A DNA stretch of 64,000 bases, taken from Rodentibacter myodis (GTDB lineage Bacteria; Pseudomonadota; Gammaproteobacteria; Enterobacterales; Pasteurellaceae). The DNA lies in assembly GCF_001999305.1 (NCBI RefSeq), contig NZ_MLHQ01000026.1, positions 1 to 64,000 of the forward strand, given 5' to 3'. The position numbers were made by a program, and so were the translations under genes. Positions 8,148-18,683 of this stretch are shown in pieces (positions within the stretch are counted from its first letter, which is position 1; every line of letters starts with the position of its first letter). The notes under the pieces are model-generated. The model was not told the DNA's origin. It saw only the letters and a program-made list of their open reading frames with translations, and searched no databases.

Positions 8148-10694
8148 ATGACAAATCAATCCTCTCTGTTTAATTTATCTTGGATGCGTTATTTAAGTTT
8201 ATTGTTTTTAATCTTAAGTACAGGATTTTTAGCCAGTGGTATTGTGACATTAATTGCGGCTAATTTGGATTATCTTTCCGATTTAACCAAAATTTACGGT
8301 TTGCAGCTGGTTTTGGTCGTTTCGACTTTACTGAGTTGTTATTTCCTTTTACGCGAAAGTCGAAAAGTTGCAAAAGGGAAATTAAAATTGCTTTCTGCCA
8401 CTTTCTTTTTTATTACCGCAGTGTTTATCGGTGCAGTGTTCGCTTTAGTGGGACAGACCTATCAAACAGGTGCTAATGCTTGGGAGCTGTTTGCGTTGTG
8501 GTCGTTGTGTCAGCTGCCTTTATTGTTATTATTGCCAAACATTGCTTCTGCTTTATTATTTATCACCACGACCAATCTCAGCTTATATTTGTATTATGAT
8601 GCTTGGTTTGATCATAATGTGTTGAATTATGCCATCCTGTTAAATTTTATCTTCTTATTGTTCAGTGAAATTTTTATTCGCCAATTACATGATCAAAACT
8701 GGCGCATTTTACCGAAAATTCTTACCTTTTTAGTGTTAAGTCATTTATTTGGCGTTCTTACTATTACCGATAATTTATTTAATGATGCTTACTCCATTGT
8801 GTATTTTTTAAAAGTGGTAATTCCTTCGGGAATCGCGATTTATGTGTATAAAAAATACCGATTTGATTTCGTTAATTTAATTATCGCTACCATTTGTTGT
8901 ATCGTCGCCTTTGCGTTTCTCTTGTTCTCCAACGTGAATTCCATCAATTTTGCCGTATTGTCAGGCTTGCTGATTTTTACCATCACGATCTTTGCCATTA
9001 TGTCGCTGAATGGTTGGTATAAACAGCATTATCCACATCGTAAGCATATTTCTTGGGCATTATCTATTTTATTAATTTTTGCTATTGTTATCGGCATTTT
9101 GACTTTATTAATTTGGTTTTTTTTAACGTTGAACGTATCAGAACCAAAAACCGGCTTGCTGATTCTAAGCGTGATTGTGCTATGTATTGCCTTAGGACTA
9201 CATTTTGATAATCCTCAGGCAGAAAATCGTATGTCGATTATCATCGGGATTTTCCTCCTGATGGGCTATAGCCTACTTGCCGGTTATTTACTCACCGATA
9301 TATTTGATTCTCATGGCGAGGCTGGCTTAACCTATCGTGCTCCACTCTTATTTACCGCCATCATCACCGTGTTTTATTTTTTACGCAAAGAGATCTGGCT
9401 GAGAACTTTAACTCTCATTGTTGTTTTGGGGATGTGGCATATTTATTTAACGGATCATGCCGTGGTTCACCTGAACCACGATAATCAGGGGGAATACAGT
9501 GATGTGCCATTATATTTTGTCACTATGTTGGGTTGTACTATTACCTTCTTTATGCAGAAGGTGTACAAAGAAAACAGCAAAATTAGAGTGCAAATTACAC
9601 CGATTGCCTGGGCCTGTTTACTTTTTAGTGTGGTTTTTGCCAATTATTTCCTCTCGCCGTTTCTAGTTCACGTGACTGAAACTGTAAATGTACTACCTGA
9701 AATTGACACTTTCAGTGAATTCTTCTCAATGATTACCGCAGGATTTTACACCCGTGCTGGATTCAGAATAGGATGGATTGTCTCTTTACTGGTTTGTTTC
9801 ACGCCGTTGGTGATGTATTTTGCCATCAGTCGTTTTTTCAGTTTAAAAACCGATGAAAAAATGTGCATTGCAGCGATTCTAGCATTATTTACTTTCCTCT
9901 TTGTCGGTCAGCCTTCCGTGTTGTTCTTCATTGCACTGTTGCTGATTGCCTACTTTACGGAAAGCCGAATGTTGTTTTTTATCGCCGTGTTATCCTTAGT
10001 CTACAACTTGGCAATTTATTATTATTATTTACTTTTTATTCCGTTGCTTTATAAAGCCTTTTTACTGCTGTGCTTTGCGTTGTTATTCTCGGTAGTGGCT
10101 ATTTACCTGCATAGAAAACATCAACCAGAGACGCAAAGTGCGGTCAGTTTCTCTAATGTTTTTAACGTAAAACCGATAATTGCGCTCTGTACGGTATTGA
10201 TGATTCTGTTTCCATTGAACTATAAGGTGTGGCAATTTGAAGATGTGTTGGCGACGGGGAAAGCGGTGGTGTTAAAAATAGCACCTGTAGATCCCCGCTC
10301 CATTATGCAAGGGGATTATATGTCCCTCAATTATGCGATTTTGACAAACATTAGTACGCAGTTACACATTTCAAGAAACGATGAAGATGTCCCCATTAAC
10401 GACAAAAAAGCACATCAGAAACGGGTTTATGCGTTAGTGCATTTAGACGGGCAGGGCATTGCCACATTATGTCGCGTAGAAGATCGTATTCCAACGGATT
10501 TCTATGATTGTGCGCCAGAAGTGTATCTGCCTGTCAATAATGTAGGCTGGTTTCCACAACTGCCAAGCCAGGAGTATTTTTTTGCAGAAGGCAAAGGACA
10601 ATATTATGCACAAGCGAAATATGCCGAATATCGCTTTAAAGACGGTATTTTATTGCTTGCCCGTTTGTTGGATAAAGACTTGAAGGGGCTATAA
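8148..10694 (+). CDS. Large membrane protein with GDYXXLXY domain (DUF2157/DUF4401-like)
   Basis: This 848-residue protein is mostly membrane-embedded, with about twenty hydrophobic segments. The N-terminal part (about 1-200) resembles DUF2157 and the middle DUF4401. The C-terminal soluble part holds GDYMSLNY near residue 722, an exact match to the GDYXXLXY signature. That C-terminal part also has two Cys (ATLCRVED and FYDCAPEV) that could pair. No biochemical function is known to me for this architecture. It stands alone between two terminators and has an internal uptake sequence (10136-10144). AAGGAAAG precedes the ATG. Confidence 0.8.
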   Translation: MTNQSSLFNLSWMRYLSLLFLILSTGFLASGIVTLIAANLDYLSDLTKIYGLQLVLVVSTLLSCYFLLRESRKVAKGKLKLLSATFFFITAVFIGAVFALVGQTYQTGANAWELFALWSLCQLPLLLLLPNIASALLFITTTNLSLYLYYDAWFDHNVLNYAILLNFIFLLFSEIFIRQLHDQNWRILPKILTFLVLSHLFGVLTITDNLFNDAYSIVYFLKVVIPSGIAIYVYKKYRFDFVNLIIATICCIVAFAFLLFSNVNSINFAVLSGLLIFTITIFAIMSLNGWYKQHYPHRKHISWALSILLIFAIVIGILTLLIWFFLTLNVSEPKTGLLILSVIVLCIALGLHFDNPQAENRMSIIIGIFLLMGYSLLAGYLLTDIFDSHGEAGLTYRAPLLFTAIITVFYFLRKEIWLRTLTLIVVLGMWHIYLTDHAVVHLNHDNQGEYSDVPLYFVTMLGCTITFFMQKVYKENSKIRVQITPIAWACLLFSVVFANYFLSPFLVHVTETVNVLPEIDTFSEFFSMITAGFYTRAGFRIGWIVSLLVCFTPLVMYFAISRFFSLKTDEKMCIAAILALFTFLFVGQPSVLFFIALLLIAYFTESRMLFFIAVLSLVYNLAIYYYYLLFIPLLYKAFLLLCFALLFSVVAIYLHRKHQPETQSAVSFSNVFNVKPIIALCTVLMILFPLNYKVWQFEDVLATGKAVVLKIAPVDPRSIMQGDYMSLNYAILTNISTQLHISRNDEDVPINDKKAHQKRVYALVHLDGQGIATLCRVEDRIPTDFYDCAPEVYLPVNNVGWFPQLPSQEYFFAEGKGQYYAQAKYAEYRFKDGILLLARLLDKDLKGL

Positions 10695-10707
10695 AAAGGA
10701 ATTTAAC

Positions 10708-10747
10708 GAAAAAGTGCGGTGTTTTTTTAATCCAGCGCACTTTTTTC
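10708..10747. terminator. Bidirectional terminator between convergent genes
   Basis: AAAAAGTGCG (10709-10718) pairs with CGCACTTTTT (10736-10745), with A/T tracts on both sides. It can serve the GDYXXLXY gene on the plus strand and cmoA on the minus strand. The left arm is an uptake sequence. Confidence 0.75.
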
Positions 10748-10762
10748 TTTTGAGAGAACCTA

Positions 10763-11497
<735 letters not shown>

Positions 11498-11555
11498 TTA
11501 GTTCGAAAGTGCGGTTAGTTTAGAAAATGTTTTTTATGACAATTATATTACGTTA

Positions 11556-12065
11556 TTAAAATAGATGTTTCATCGCACTTTCTTCTTGTCTAATCCTTAT
11601 TATAAGAAGGGTTAAATAAATAGGCAATCCTAGCATTGCTGTATAGCTTGCTTGACAGAATAAACTAAGTCCAATTAATTCGGGGATTATATTGAGGAAA
11701 TAATTGGGATGACGAATATATTTAAATAAAAATGAATTGTTTATTTTATGTTCAGGCAAAATGTAAATCTTAACCGTCCAAATTTCATTTAAGCTATAAA
11801 TAACATAAAACAGCATAATAATAGAAAATACAAGAATTACCAGACCTATTTGTGATAACGTGTTAAATGAAACATCCTTATAATTTGCTTCAGCAATTGC
11901 TGAAAGATAAAATAAAATATGTGCGAATGATAATAAACTTGAATTTTTTTTACCGTATTGTATAGCGCCCTTTGCAATTAATGCTTTTTCATTCTTAATT
12001 GAGATGGATAAACTGTAAAAGCGAATAGCTAAGATAATAATAAATAGAATATTAATAATTAACAT
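11556..12065 (-). CDS. ICMT/PEMT-like membrane methyltransferase
   Basis: This is a membrane protein of about 169 residues with four to five hydrophobic segments and the motif RHPNYFLNIIPELIG near its C-terminus. That motif is the SAM-binding signature of the isoprenylcysteine carboxyl methyltransferase (ICMT) superfamily. Bacterial members methylate varied substrates, so the substrate here is unknown. Two ATGs are adjacent; the second is chosen because GAGG lies five bases from it and only two from the first. The gene is distinctly more AT-rich than cmoA or aspS, which may mean recent acquisition. Confidence 0.7.
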   Translation of the reverse strand: MLIINILFIIILAIRFYSLSISIKNEKALIAKGAIQYGKKNSSLLSFAHILFYLSAIAEANYKDVSFNTLSQIGLVILVFSIIMLFYVIYSLNEIWTVKIYILPEHKINNSFLFKYIRHPNYFLNIIPELIGLSLFCQASYTAMLGLPIYLTLLIIRIRQEESAMKHLF

Positions 12066-12204
12066 CATTTCCTCTTTATGCGTGAAAAATTAAAAACGTT
12101 ACAATAGCAAAGTTTATCATATTATGCATTAGAATTATCTAATACTTTTGATTCCTAAGAGAGGTTGTCTCTAAATAATCTTTTCCTCTCATTTAAATTT
12201 TCGC

Positions 12205-12210
12205 TATAAT
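12205..12210 (+). promoter_or_regulatory. Probable aspS -10 element
   Basis: TATAAT lies 40 bases upstream of aspS. No convincing -35 hexamer is visible 17 bases before it. Confidence 0.4.
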
Positions 12211-12249
12211 TCCCACAAGTTTTATTGATTCTATCAAAAGGATAATTTT

Positions 12250-14019
12250 ATGATGCGTACTCATTATTGCGGTGCTTTAAATCGCAACAACATTGGACAA
12301 GAAGTAACATTAAGCGGTTGGGTTCATCGCCGCCGTGATTTAGGCGGTTTGATTTTTATTGATATGCGCGATCGTGACGGGATTGTTCAGGTATGTTTCG
12401 ATCCGAAATATCAAGAAGCATTAACGGCAGCGGCAGGTTTGCGTAACGAATTTTGTATTCAAATTAAAGGTGAAGTCATTGCCCGACCTGAAAATCAAAT
12501 TAATAAAAATATGGCAACCGGTGAAGTGGAAGTGTTGGCAAAAGCATTAAGCATTTACAATGCCGCCGATGTATTACCGCTTGATTTCAACCAAAATAAT
12601 ACCGAAGAGCAACGTTTAAAATACCGTTATTTGGATTTACGCCGTCCGGAAATGGCACAACGTTTAAAAACTCGAGCGAAAATCACCAGTTTTGTACGCC
12701 GTTTTATGGATGACAACGGTTTCCTTGATATTGAAACCCCAATGCTCACCAAAGCAACGCCTGAGGGCGCGCGCGACTACCTCGTACCAAGTCGGGTACA
12801 CAAAGGCAAATTCTATGCCTTGCCACAATCACCACAACTTTTCAAACAACTTCTTATGATGTCCGGTTTCGACCGTTACTATCAAATTGTTAAATGTTTC
12901 CGTGATGAAGATCTACGTGCCGATCGTCAGCCGGAATTTACCCAAATCGATGTGGAAACCTCATTTTTAACGGCACCGGAAGTTCGTGAAATAATGGAAC
13001 GTATGGTACGTGGTTTATGGTTGGATATTATTGGTGTTGATCTTGGCAAATTCCCGGTGATGACGTGGCAAGAAGCGATGCGCCGTTTTGGCTCGGATAA
13101 ACCGGATCTGCGTAACCCACTTGAGATGGTGGATGTGGCTGACATCGTAAAAGATGTGGATTTCAAAGTGTTTGCCGAACCTGCCAATAATCCAAATGGA
13201 CGCGTTACAGTAATTCGAGTACCAAACGGTGCAAACATTACGCGCAAACAAATTGATGAATACACCCAATTTGTCGGCATTTATGGTGCGAAAGGCTTGG
13301 CGTGGTTAAAAGTCAATGATGTGAATAGCGGGCTTGAAGGCGTGCAAAGTCCAATCGCAAAATTCTTAAATGAAAACGTCTTAAAAGCCTTATTTGAACG
13401 TGTAGGTGTGCAAACCGGCGATATTCTTTTCTTTGGTGCGGATAAATGGCAAACCACTACCGATGCAATGGGGGCTTTGCGTTTAAAACTTGGTCGTGAT
13501 TTAGGCTTAACCCGTTTAGACGAATGGCAACCGCTTTGGGTGATTGACTTCCCAATGTTTGAGCGTGATGAAGAAGGCAACCTTGCCGCAATGCACCATC
13601 CTTTCACTTCGCCAAAAGATTTCACACCGGAACAATTAGAAGCCGATCCAACCGCAGCAGTAGCCAATGCTTATGATATGGTAATCAACGGTTATGAAGT
13701 GGGTGGCGGTTCAGTGCGTATTTTCGACCCGAAAATGCAACAAACCGTGTTCCGTATTTTAGGCATTGATGAAGAACAACAACGTGAAAAATTCGGCTTC
13801 TTATTAGATGCCTTAAAATTTGGCACACCACCACACGCCGGTCTCGCCTTCGGATTAGATCGCTTAACAATGCTATTAACCGGCACCGATAACATCCGTG
13901 ATGTTATCGCCTTCCCGAAAACCACCGCAGCGGCTTGCTTAATGACCGAAGCCCCAAGCTATGCCAATGCGCAGGCGTTGGAGGAGTTGGCAATTAGCGT
14001 AACGGCGAAAATTGAATAA
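12250..14019 (+). CDS. aspS: Aspartyl-tRNA synthetase
   Basis: AspRS charges tRNA-Asp in the cytoplasm. The 589-residue class II synthetase has an N-terminal OB-fold anticodon domain ([20 protein letters not shown]), motif 2 ([18 protein letters not shown]), the bacterial GAD insertion (about 290-420) and motif 3 ([13 protein letters not shown]) near the C-terminus. Two ATGs lie in tandem at 12250 and 12253; AGGA is seven bases from the first, which is used here. It begins the aspS-nudB-yebC-ruvCAB run known from Haemophilus, but an uptake-pair terminator closes the aspS transcript. Confidence 0.97.
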   Translation: MMRTHYCGALNRNNIGQEVTLSGWVHRRRDLGGLIFIDMRDRDGIVQVCFDPKYQEALTAAAGLRNEFCIQIKGEVIARPENQINKNMATGEVEVLAKALSIYNAADVLPLDFNQNNTEEQRLKYRYLDLRRPEMAQRLKTRAKITSFVRRFMDDNGFLDIETPMLTKATPEGARDYLVPSRVHKGKFYALPQSPQLFKQLLMMSGFDRYYQIVKCFRDEDLRADRQPEFTQIDVETSFLTAPEVREIMERMVRGLWLDIIGVDLGKFPVMTWQEAMRRFGSDKPDLRNPLEMVDVADIVKDVDFKVFAEPANNPNGRVTVIRVPNGANITRKQIDEYTQFVGIYGAKGLAWLKVNDVNSGLEGVQSPIAKFLNENVLKALFERVGVQTGDILFFGADKWQTTTDAMGALRLKLGRDLGLTRLDEWQPLWVIDFPMFERDEEGNLAAMHHPFTSPKDFTPEQLEADPTAAVANAYDMVINGYEVGGGSVRIFDPKMQQTVFRILGIDEEQQREKFGFLLDALKFGTPPHAGLAFGLDRLTMLLTGTDNIRDVIAFPKTTAAACLMTEAPSYANAQALEELAISVTAKIE

Positions 14020-14030
14020 TTTTTGAAGAT

Positions 14031-14060
14031 AAAGTGCGGTTAAATTTAACCGCACTTTTA
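14031..14060 (+). terminator. Uptake-sequence-pair terminator after aspS
   Basis: AAAGTGCGGTTAA and its complement TTAACCGCACTTT are almost contiguous, giving a tight stem followed by TTTT. Confidence 0.8.
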
Positions 14061-14070
14061 CAGAAAGAAG

Positions 14071-14460
14071 ATGAAACAACCTACTTCAGTAAAAGCCATT
14101 AGTTGGCTGAATATTATTGCCTCATTAATTGGATTTGGGATAATTTTCTATACATTTTGGGATAGTTTTAATACGGTAGGCTATGTTGTTCCAGAAGCTA
14201 TTTTCTTTATAACTATTGCATTTATTGAATTAGTATTAGTGTTTTTATCTTCTATCGCAATGTTAGAAGGTAAACCTTGGGGAAGAACACTTTACATTAT
14301 TATTGGTTGTTCTAATATCTTATTTAATTTTGTGTATTTTGAAATTGATAAAGACACAATTAAAAGTGTAATAAAATTCGCTATTTTTGCTTTTTTCTTA
14401 TATAGACCTATTGTCAATGAATATTTTAAATCATCAAAAGTGAATGAACTTCAAAAATAA
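14071..14460 (+). CDS. Small four-helix membrane protein of unknown function
   Basis: The 129-residue product has four hydrophobic segments (about 10-30, 42-66, 74-92 and 105-118) and no motif I recognise. AGAAAGAAG directly precedes the ATG. Its last 17 bases overlap the start of nudB, so the two are probably translated together. It is clearly more AT-rich than aspS and yebC and lies in what I recall as the direct aspS-nudB junction of Haemophilus. An insertion is therefore plausible. Confidence 0.6.
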   Translation: MKQPTSVKAISWLNIIASLIGFGIIFYTFWDSFNTVGYVVPEAIFFITIAFIELVLVFLSSIAMLEGKPWGRTLYIIIGCSNILFNFVYFEIDKDTIKSVIKFAIFAFFLYRPIVNEYFKSSKVNELQK

Positions 14461-14923
14461 TCAGTCAATCTTAGTCGTTATTTATTCTAAAGAAACGAAT
14501 AATGTTTTAATGCTCCAACGCCAAGACGATCCCGATTTTTGGCAATCTGTTACCGGTTCTATTGAGAAAGGTGAGATGCCGCAAGATGCGGCAATTCGCG
14601 AGCTTTGGGAAGAAGTGCGGTTAAAAATTTCTGAAAATTCGACCGCACTTTTTGATTGTAATGAGTGCGTAGAATTTGAAATTTTTCCTCATTTCCGTTA
14701 TAAATACGCGCCGCATATCACCCACGCGCGTGAACATTGGTTTTTATGTGCGGTGGATGAGGAATTTGTTCCACAATTAGCGGAACACTTAGATTTTAAA
14801 TGGGTTTCAGCACAAGAGGCGGTGAAGATGACAAAATCACCAAATAATGCGGAAGCGATTAGAAAATATTTAATAGATGATTTTTCTCTTTTAAGGGGAA
14901 ATGAGTTAAAAAACGAAAAATAA
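14444..14923 (+). CDS. nudB: Dihydroneopterin triphosphate pyrophosphatase NudB
   Basis: NudB removes pyrophosphate from dihydroneopterin triphosphate in folate synthesis and also hydrolyses dATP. The 159-residue protein has the Nudix box GSIEKGE followed by RELWEEVRL, with the catalytic Glu pair intact. It also has the NudB-typical LMLQRQDDPDFWQSVTG before it and HEHW-like AREHWFLC after it. Two facing uptake sequences lie inside the coding region (14613-14621 and 14642-14650), where they encode part of EVRLKISENSTALF. Its start overlaps the upstream membrane-protein gene. Confidence 0.93.
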   Translation: MNFKNNQSILVVIYSKETNNVLMLQRQDDPDFWQSVTGSIEKGEMPQDAAIRELWEEVRLKISENSTALFDCNECVEFEIFPHFRYKYAPHITHAREHWFLCAVDEEFVPQLAEHLDFKWVSAQEAVKMTKSPNNAEAIRKYLIDDFSLLRGNELKNEK

Positions 14924-14935
14924 GAAGGAAATCAA

Positions 14936-15676
14936 ATGGCAGGTCATAGTAAGTGGGCTAATATCAAACACCGTAAAGCAGCACAAGATGCGCAACGCGG
15001 TAAAATTTTTACTAAGTTAATTCGTGAATTGGTGACTGCCGCTAAATTAGGTGGCGGTGATGTGGGTTCAAATCCTCGTTTGCGTGCAGCAGTGGATAAA
15101 GCATTATCCAGCAATATGACGCGTGATACCATTAATCGTGCGATTGAACGCGGTGTCGGCGGTGGCGATGATACCAATATGGAAACCAAAATCTATGAAG
15201 GTTACGGCCCGGGCGGCACGGCGGTGATGGTGGAATGTTTAAGCGATAATGCAAACCGCACCATTTCACAGGTTCGTCCAAGTTTCACAAAATGCGGTGG
15301 CAACTTAGGAACGGAAGGTTCGGTGGGCTATTTGTTCAGCAAAAAAGGCTTGATTTTAATTAATTCGGCTGATGAAGATGCCTTAACCGAAGCTGCAATT
15401 GAAGCCGGTGCGGACGATATTCAACCACAAGAAGACGGTTCATTTGAAATTTATACCGCTTGGGAAGAATTGAGTGATGTGCGTGAAGGAATTGAAAAAG
15501 CTGGATTTAAAATTGAATCGGCTGAAGTGACGATGATTCCGTCAACCACTGTTGATCTTGATTTAGAAACCGCACCAAAATTATTAAAATTAATTGATAT
15601 GTTAGAAGACTGCGATGATGTGCAAAATGTCTATCATAATGGTGAAATTAGTGACGAAGTCGCCGCCCAGCTCTAA
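14936..15676 (+). CDS. yebC: YebC/TACO1 family translation factor
   Basis: YebC family proteins act on ribosomes to relieve stalls at difficult sequences and were earlier described as DNA-binding regulators. The 246-residue product has the invariant N-terminus [18 protein letters not shown], the [10 protein letters not shown] helix, and the [17 protein letters not shown] core. GAAGGAAA precedes the ATG. It follows nudB by 12 bases and precedes the lipoprotein and ruvC genes, a position conserved near ruv in many gamma-proteobacteria. Confidence 0.96.
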   Translation: MAGHSKWANIKHRKAAQDAQRGKIFTKLIRELVTAAKLGGGDVGSNPRLRAAVDKALSSNMTRDTINRAIERGVGGGDDTNMETKIYEGYGPGGTAVMVECLSDNANRTISQVRPSFTKCGGNLGTEGSVGYLFSKKGLILINSADEDALTEAAIEAGADDIQPQEDGSFEIYTAWEELSDVREGIEKAGFKIESAEVTMIPSTTVDLDLETAPKLLKLIDMLEDCDDVQNVYHNGEISDEVAAQL

Positions 15677-15756
15677 TAAATTGAACTAATCTCTCATTGA
15701 ACGCTCTAAAGGGGCGTTTAAAACGCATAAGTTTATCTTTACATAAGGAATAAAAA

Positions 15757-16281
15757 ATGAAAGCAATCAAACTCGTATCTGCATTATCTTTAGCCGCAAT
15801 GTTAGCCGCTTGCTCAACGGCAAGTGAAGTGGCATCAACCGTGGGTAATGGTGTATCAAACGCCGCCACTGCAACCGTTGATGCGGTGAAAGATGGTGCA
15901 AATGCTGTTTCTAACGGTGTTTCAAACACGGTTAGTTCGGTAAAAAATAGCTTAACCGGTTCAACCAGAATGGTGGTTTACCAATGTCAAAATAATAAAA
16001 CCGTTATTGCCGCTTATGATTTCTCAGGCGAAAAAGCAACCGGTTTGACATTAACCGTTAATGATGTTGCGGTGAAATCATTAATGCGTGATGATAGCAA
16101 TAAAGATTTCGCTTCATTTGCATCAAAAACTTACGTTTGGAATGTAGATAATAGCTTTACGCTTTCAACTTTCGATAAAACTGAATCCGGAATGTTGTTT
16201 AAGAAAGGCAAAACATCGGACGAAATTCTTGCTAAAAGCTGTGTAGTAAATCAAGCAGAAACAGCAAGATTAAATAAATAA
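15757..16281 (+). CDS. Predicted lipoprotein, possibly MliC-like
   Basis: The 174-residue product has a lipoprotein signal with lipobox LAAC (Cys 19). Ala/Val/Asn-rich repeats follow (about 25-65, with GNGVSNAATA and SNGVSNTVSS). The C-terminal domain (about 70-174) has two Cys (YQCQNN and KSCVVN) that could form a disulfide. Its YxC...SFASKTYVW...GMLFKKG pattern loosely recalls MliC lysozyme inhibitors, but the match is weak. AAGGAA precedes the ATG and a hairpin terminator follows. The gene lies between yebC and ruvC. Confidence 0.75.
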   Translation: MKAIKLVSALSLAAMLAACSTASEVASTVGNGVSNAATATVDAVKDGANAVSNGVSNTVSSVKNSLTGSTRMVVYQCQNNKTVIAAYDFSGEKATGLTLTVNDVAVKSLMRDDSNKDFASFASKTYVWNVDNSFTLSTFDKTESGMLFKKGKTSDEILAKSCVVNQAETARLNK

Positions 16282-16295
16282 TAGATGATTCATTT

Positions 16296-16339
16296 AAGCG
16301 GGCGGATTGGTAAATTTTACGAATCTGCCCGTTTGTTTT
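16296..16339 (+). terminator. Terminator between the lipoprotein gene and ruvC
   Basis: AAGCGGGCGGATT (16296-16308) pairs with AATCTGCCCGTTT (16322-16334), including G-U pairs, and is followed by a T-rich tract. Confidence 0.65.
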
Positions 16340-16356
16340 CGAGAATTAAATCAGCA

Positions 16357-16929
16357 ATGTCAATCATTTTAGGAATTGACCCCGGTTCAAGAGTAACCGG
16401 TTATGGCGTAATCCGTCAGCAAGGTCGGCACTTGGAGTATTTGGGGAGTGGGGCGATTCGCACTTCCGTTGATGATTTACCCACCCGATTAAAACGTATT
16501 TATGCAGGCGTGGTTGAGATCATTACCCAATTCCAACCGGATATGTTTGCCATTGAGCAGGTATTTATGGCGAAGAATGCGGACTCCGCATTAAAACTGG
16601 GCCAAGCACGAGGAACTGCGATTGTAGCGGCAGTAAATCACGATTTGCCAGTGTTTGAGTATGCGGCACGCTTGGTGAAGCAAACGGTTGTGGGAATCGG
16701 ATCGGCAGATAAAATTCAAGTTCAAGATATGGTCACGCGTATTTTAAAACTTTCCGATAAACCTCAAGCCGATGCGGCAGATGCGCTTGCGATCGCCATA
16801 ACTCACGCCCATTCAATGCAACATTCTCTACACGTTGCAGGCTCGGTCAACATAACAGAAATGCAAGAAAAAATGACCGCACTTTTAAAAACGAGATATA
16901 GCCGTGGTCGTTTCCGATTAAAAATTTAA
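16357..16929 (+). CDS. ruvC: Holliday junction endonuclease RuvC
   Basis: RuvC cuts Holliday junctions symmetrically as a dimer together with RuvAB. From the ATG at 16357 the protein has 190 residues, begins [17 protein letters not shown] with the first catalytic Asp, and carries [20 protein letters not shown] and the C-terminal acidic pair in [12 protein letters not shown]. The frame stays open 24 codons upstream through the terminator hairpin, so the longer start is rejected. The ribosome site is weak (GAGAA). The stop codon overlaps a hairpin (16928-16952) before ruvA. Confidence 0.95.
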   Translation: MSIILGIDPGSRVTGYGVIRQQGRHLEYLGSGAIRTSVDDLPTRLKRIYAGVVEIITQFQPDMFAIEQVFMAKNADSALKLGQARGTAIVAAVNHDLPVFEYAARLVKQTVVGIGSADKIQVQDMVTRILKLSDKPQADAADALAIAITHAHSMQHSLHVAGSVNITEMQEKMTALLKTRYSRGRFRLKI

Positions 16930-16953
16930 CTGGATGTTCGTCCAGTTTTATTT
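16928..16953 (+). terminator. Hairpin between ruvC and ruvA
   Basis: AACTGGA and TCCAGTT form a 7-bp stem with loop TGTTCG, followed by TTATTTT. It starts inside the ruvC stop codon and may separate ruvC from ruvAB. Confidence 0.6.
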
Positions 16954-16990
16954 TATGCTATGGCGAAATTTTTATGTTGACGGATGAATT

Positions 16991-17605
16991 ATGATTGGGC
17001 GCTTAAAAGGCATTTTATTAGAAAAACAACCTCCCGAAATTTTGCTTGATGTACAAGGTGTTGGCTATGAATTATTGTTGCCAATGACCAGTTTTTATAA
17101 CTTACCCGATATTGGGCAGGAAACCACCTTATTTACCCACCTTGTCGTGCGTGAAGATGCACATTTACTCTTTGGATTTGCACAAAAAACCGACCGCACT
17201 TTGTTTCGTGAATTGATTAAAACCAATGGTGTTGGGCCTAAGTTAGCCCTTGCGATTTTATCGGCAATGTCGGTGGAACAATTTGCTTATGCAATTGAGC
17301 GTGAAGAACTTTCTAAATTGACGAAGATCCCCGGTGTCGGTAAAAAAACGGCAGAACGCTTGCTGGTTGAACTAAAAGGGAAATTTAAAGGCATTAAACA
17401 AAGCGATTTCTTTATTGAAAGTACGCATATTTCAACCACATCATTAGCCGTTCCGCAACAAGAAAGTGCGGTGGATGAAGCCGTGGCGGCATTAATCGCA
17501 CTGGGTTATAAACCAACGGATGCCGAAAAAATGGTAAAACGGGTGGCAAAATCGGAGATGGGGAGCGAACAGCTTATTCGTGAAGCCTTAAAAGCGGCAT
17601 TATAG
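16991..17605 (+). CDS. ruvA: Holliday junction branch migration protein RuvA
   Basis: RuvA binds the four-way junction as a tetramer and loads RuvB. The 204-residue protein has an N-terminal OB domain ([12 protein letters not shown]...VGYELLLP), tandem helix-hairpin-helix motifs ([13 protein letters not shown] and [13 protein letters not shown]) and the C-terminal RuvB-binding domain ([13 protein letters not shown]). Two uptake sequences are inside the gene (17193-17201 and 17464-17472). ruvB follows after eight bases, so the two are one operon. Confidence 0.97.
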   Translation: MIGRLKGILLEKQPPEILLDVQGVGYELLLPMTSFYNLPDIGQETTLFTHLVVREDAHLLFGFAQKTDRTLFRELIKTNGVGPKLALAILSAMSVEQFAYAIEREELSKLTKIPGVGKKTAERLLVELKGKFKGIKQSDFFIESTHISTTSLAVPQQESAVDEAVAALIALGYKPTDAEKMVKRVAKSEMGSEQLIREALKAAL

Positions 17606-17613
17606 GTGAGTAA

Positions 17614-18621
17614 ATGATTGAAGCGGATAGAATTATTAGCAGCCAAGTAAAACTTGATGAGGATGTGATTGATCGTGCCATTCGTCCTAAATTATTGGCG
17701 GATTATGTGGGGCAGCCACAAGTGCGTGAACAAATGGATATTTTCATTAAAGCGGCAAAGTTACGTCAGGATGCATTAGATCATCTTTTGATATTTGGCC
17801 CTCCGGGTTTAGGCAAAACCACCCTCGCCAATATTGTGGCAAATGAAATGGGCGTGAATATTCGCACAACATCGGGGCCGGTGCTTGAAAAGGCAGGAGA
17901 TTTGGCCGCGATGTTAACGAACCTTGAACCATACGATGTATTGTTTATTGATGAAATTCATCGCCTTTCTCCTGCAATAGAAGAAGTGCTTTATCCGGCA
18001 ATGGAAGATTACCAATTAGATATTATGATTGGTGAGGGGCCTGCTGCACGTTCTATTAAATTGGATTTACCCCCTTTTACATTAGTGGGGGCAACAACCC
18101 GTGCAGGTTCTTTAACCTCGCCTTTGCGGGATCGTTTTGGCATTGTACAACGGTTAGAATTTTATTCTGTGGAAGATTTAACCGCTATCGTGGCACGAAG
18201 TGCCGACTGCCTGAATCTTGAATTGGAAAATGAAGCCGCTTTTGAAGTCGCCCGCCGTTCAAGAGGAACACCACGTATCGCTAATCGTTTACTACGGCGG
18301 GTGCGGGATTATGCCGATGTGCGTAACGGTGGAATAATTTCTTTGGGCATAGCCAAGCAAGCCCTTTCTATGTTGGATGTGGATAATGCAGGATTTGATT
18401 ATCTAGATCGCAAATTATTAACTGCAGTTATCGAAAGATTTGACGGTGGCCCGGTGGGGCTGGATAACCTTGCTGCGGCGATTGGGGAAGAACGGGATAC
18501 GATTGAAGATGTGTTAGAGCCTTATTTGATTCAACAAGGTTTTTTACAACGCACACCACGTGGACGTATTGCCACTTCTCAAACTTATCGACATTTCGGA
18601 TTACAGAAAGTAACGGATTAA
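17614..18621 (+). CDS. ruvB: Holliday junction helicase motor RuvB
   Basis: RuvB is the hexameric AAA+ motor driving branch migration with RuvA. The 335-residue protein has Walker A GPPGLGKT, Walker B LFIDEIHR, sensor 1 [19 protein letters not shown] with the arginine finger, and a C-terminal winged helix ending RTPRGRIAT. The length matches the family. It is translationally close to ruvA and ends at a very strong terminator. Confidence 0.98.
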   Translation: MIEADRIISSQVKLDEDVIDRAIRPKLLADYVGQPQVREQMDIFIKAAKLRQDALDHLLIFGPPGLGKTTLANIVANEMGVNIRTTSGPVLEKAGDLAAMLTNLEPYDVLFIDEIHRLSPAIEEVLYPAMEDYQLDIMIGEGPAARSIKLDLPPFTLVGATTRAGSLTSPLRDRFGIVQRLEFYSVEDLTAIVARSADCLNLELENEAAFEVARRSRGTPRIANRLLRRVRDYADVRNGGIISLGIAKQALSMLDVDNAGFDYLDRKLLTAVIERFDGGPVGLDNLAAAIGEERDTIEDVLEPYLIQQGFLQRTPRGRIATSQTYRHFGLQKVTD

Positions 18622-18627
18622 TTCAAC

Positions 18628-18669
18628 AAAGAAAGGCTTATTGAACATTCAATAAGCCTTTCTTTTTTT
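18628..18669. terminator. Strong terminator after ruvB
   Basis: A stem of about 17 bp (AAGAAAGGCTTATTGAA and its complement) with a two-base loop is followed by TTTTTTT. It could also stop the convergent gene at 18684-18992. Confidence 0.9.
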
Positions 18670-18683
18670 AGCCATTTCAAAAA

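Noticed and set aside
16285-16356. Extended N-terminus for RuvC
   Set aside because: It would be translated from the terminator hairpin of the preceding gene and lies outside the conserved protein; similar long starts were rejected for ycaO, ribA, nagK, hemA and mnmE.
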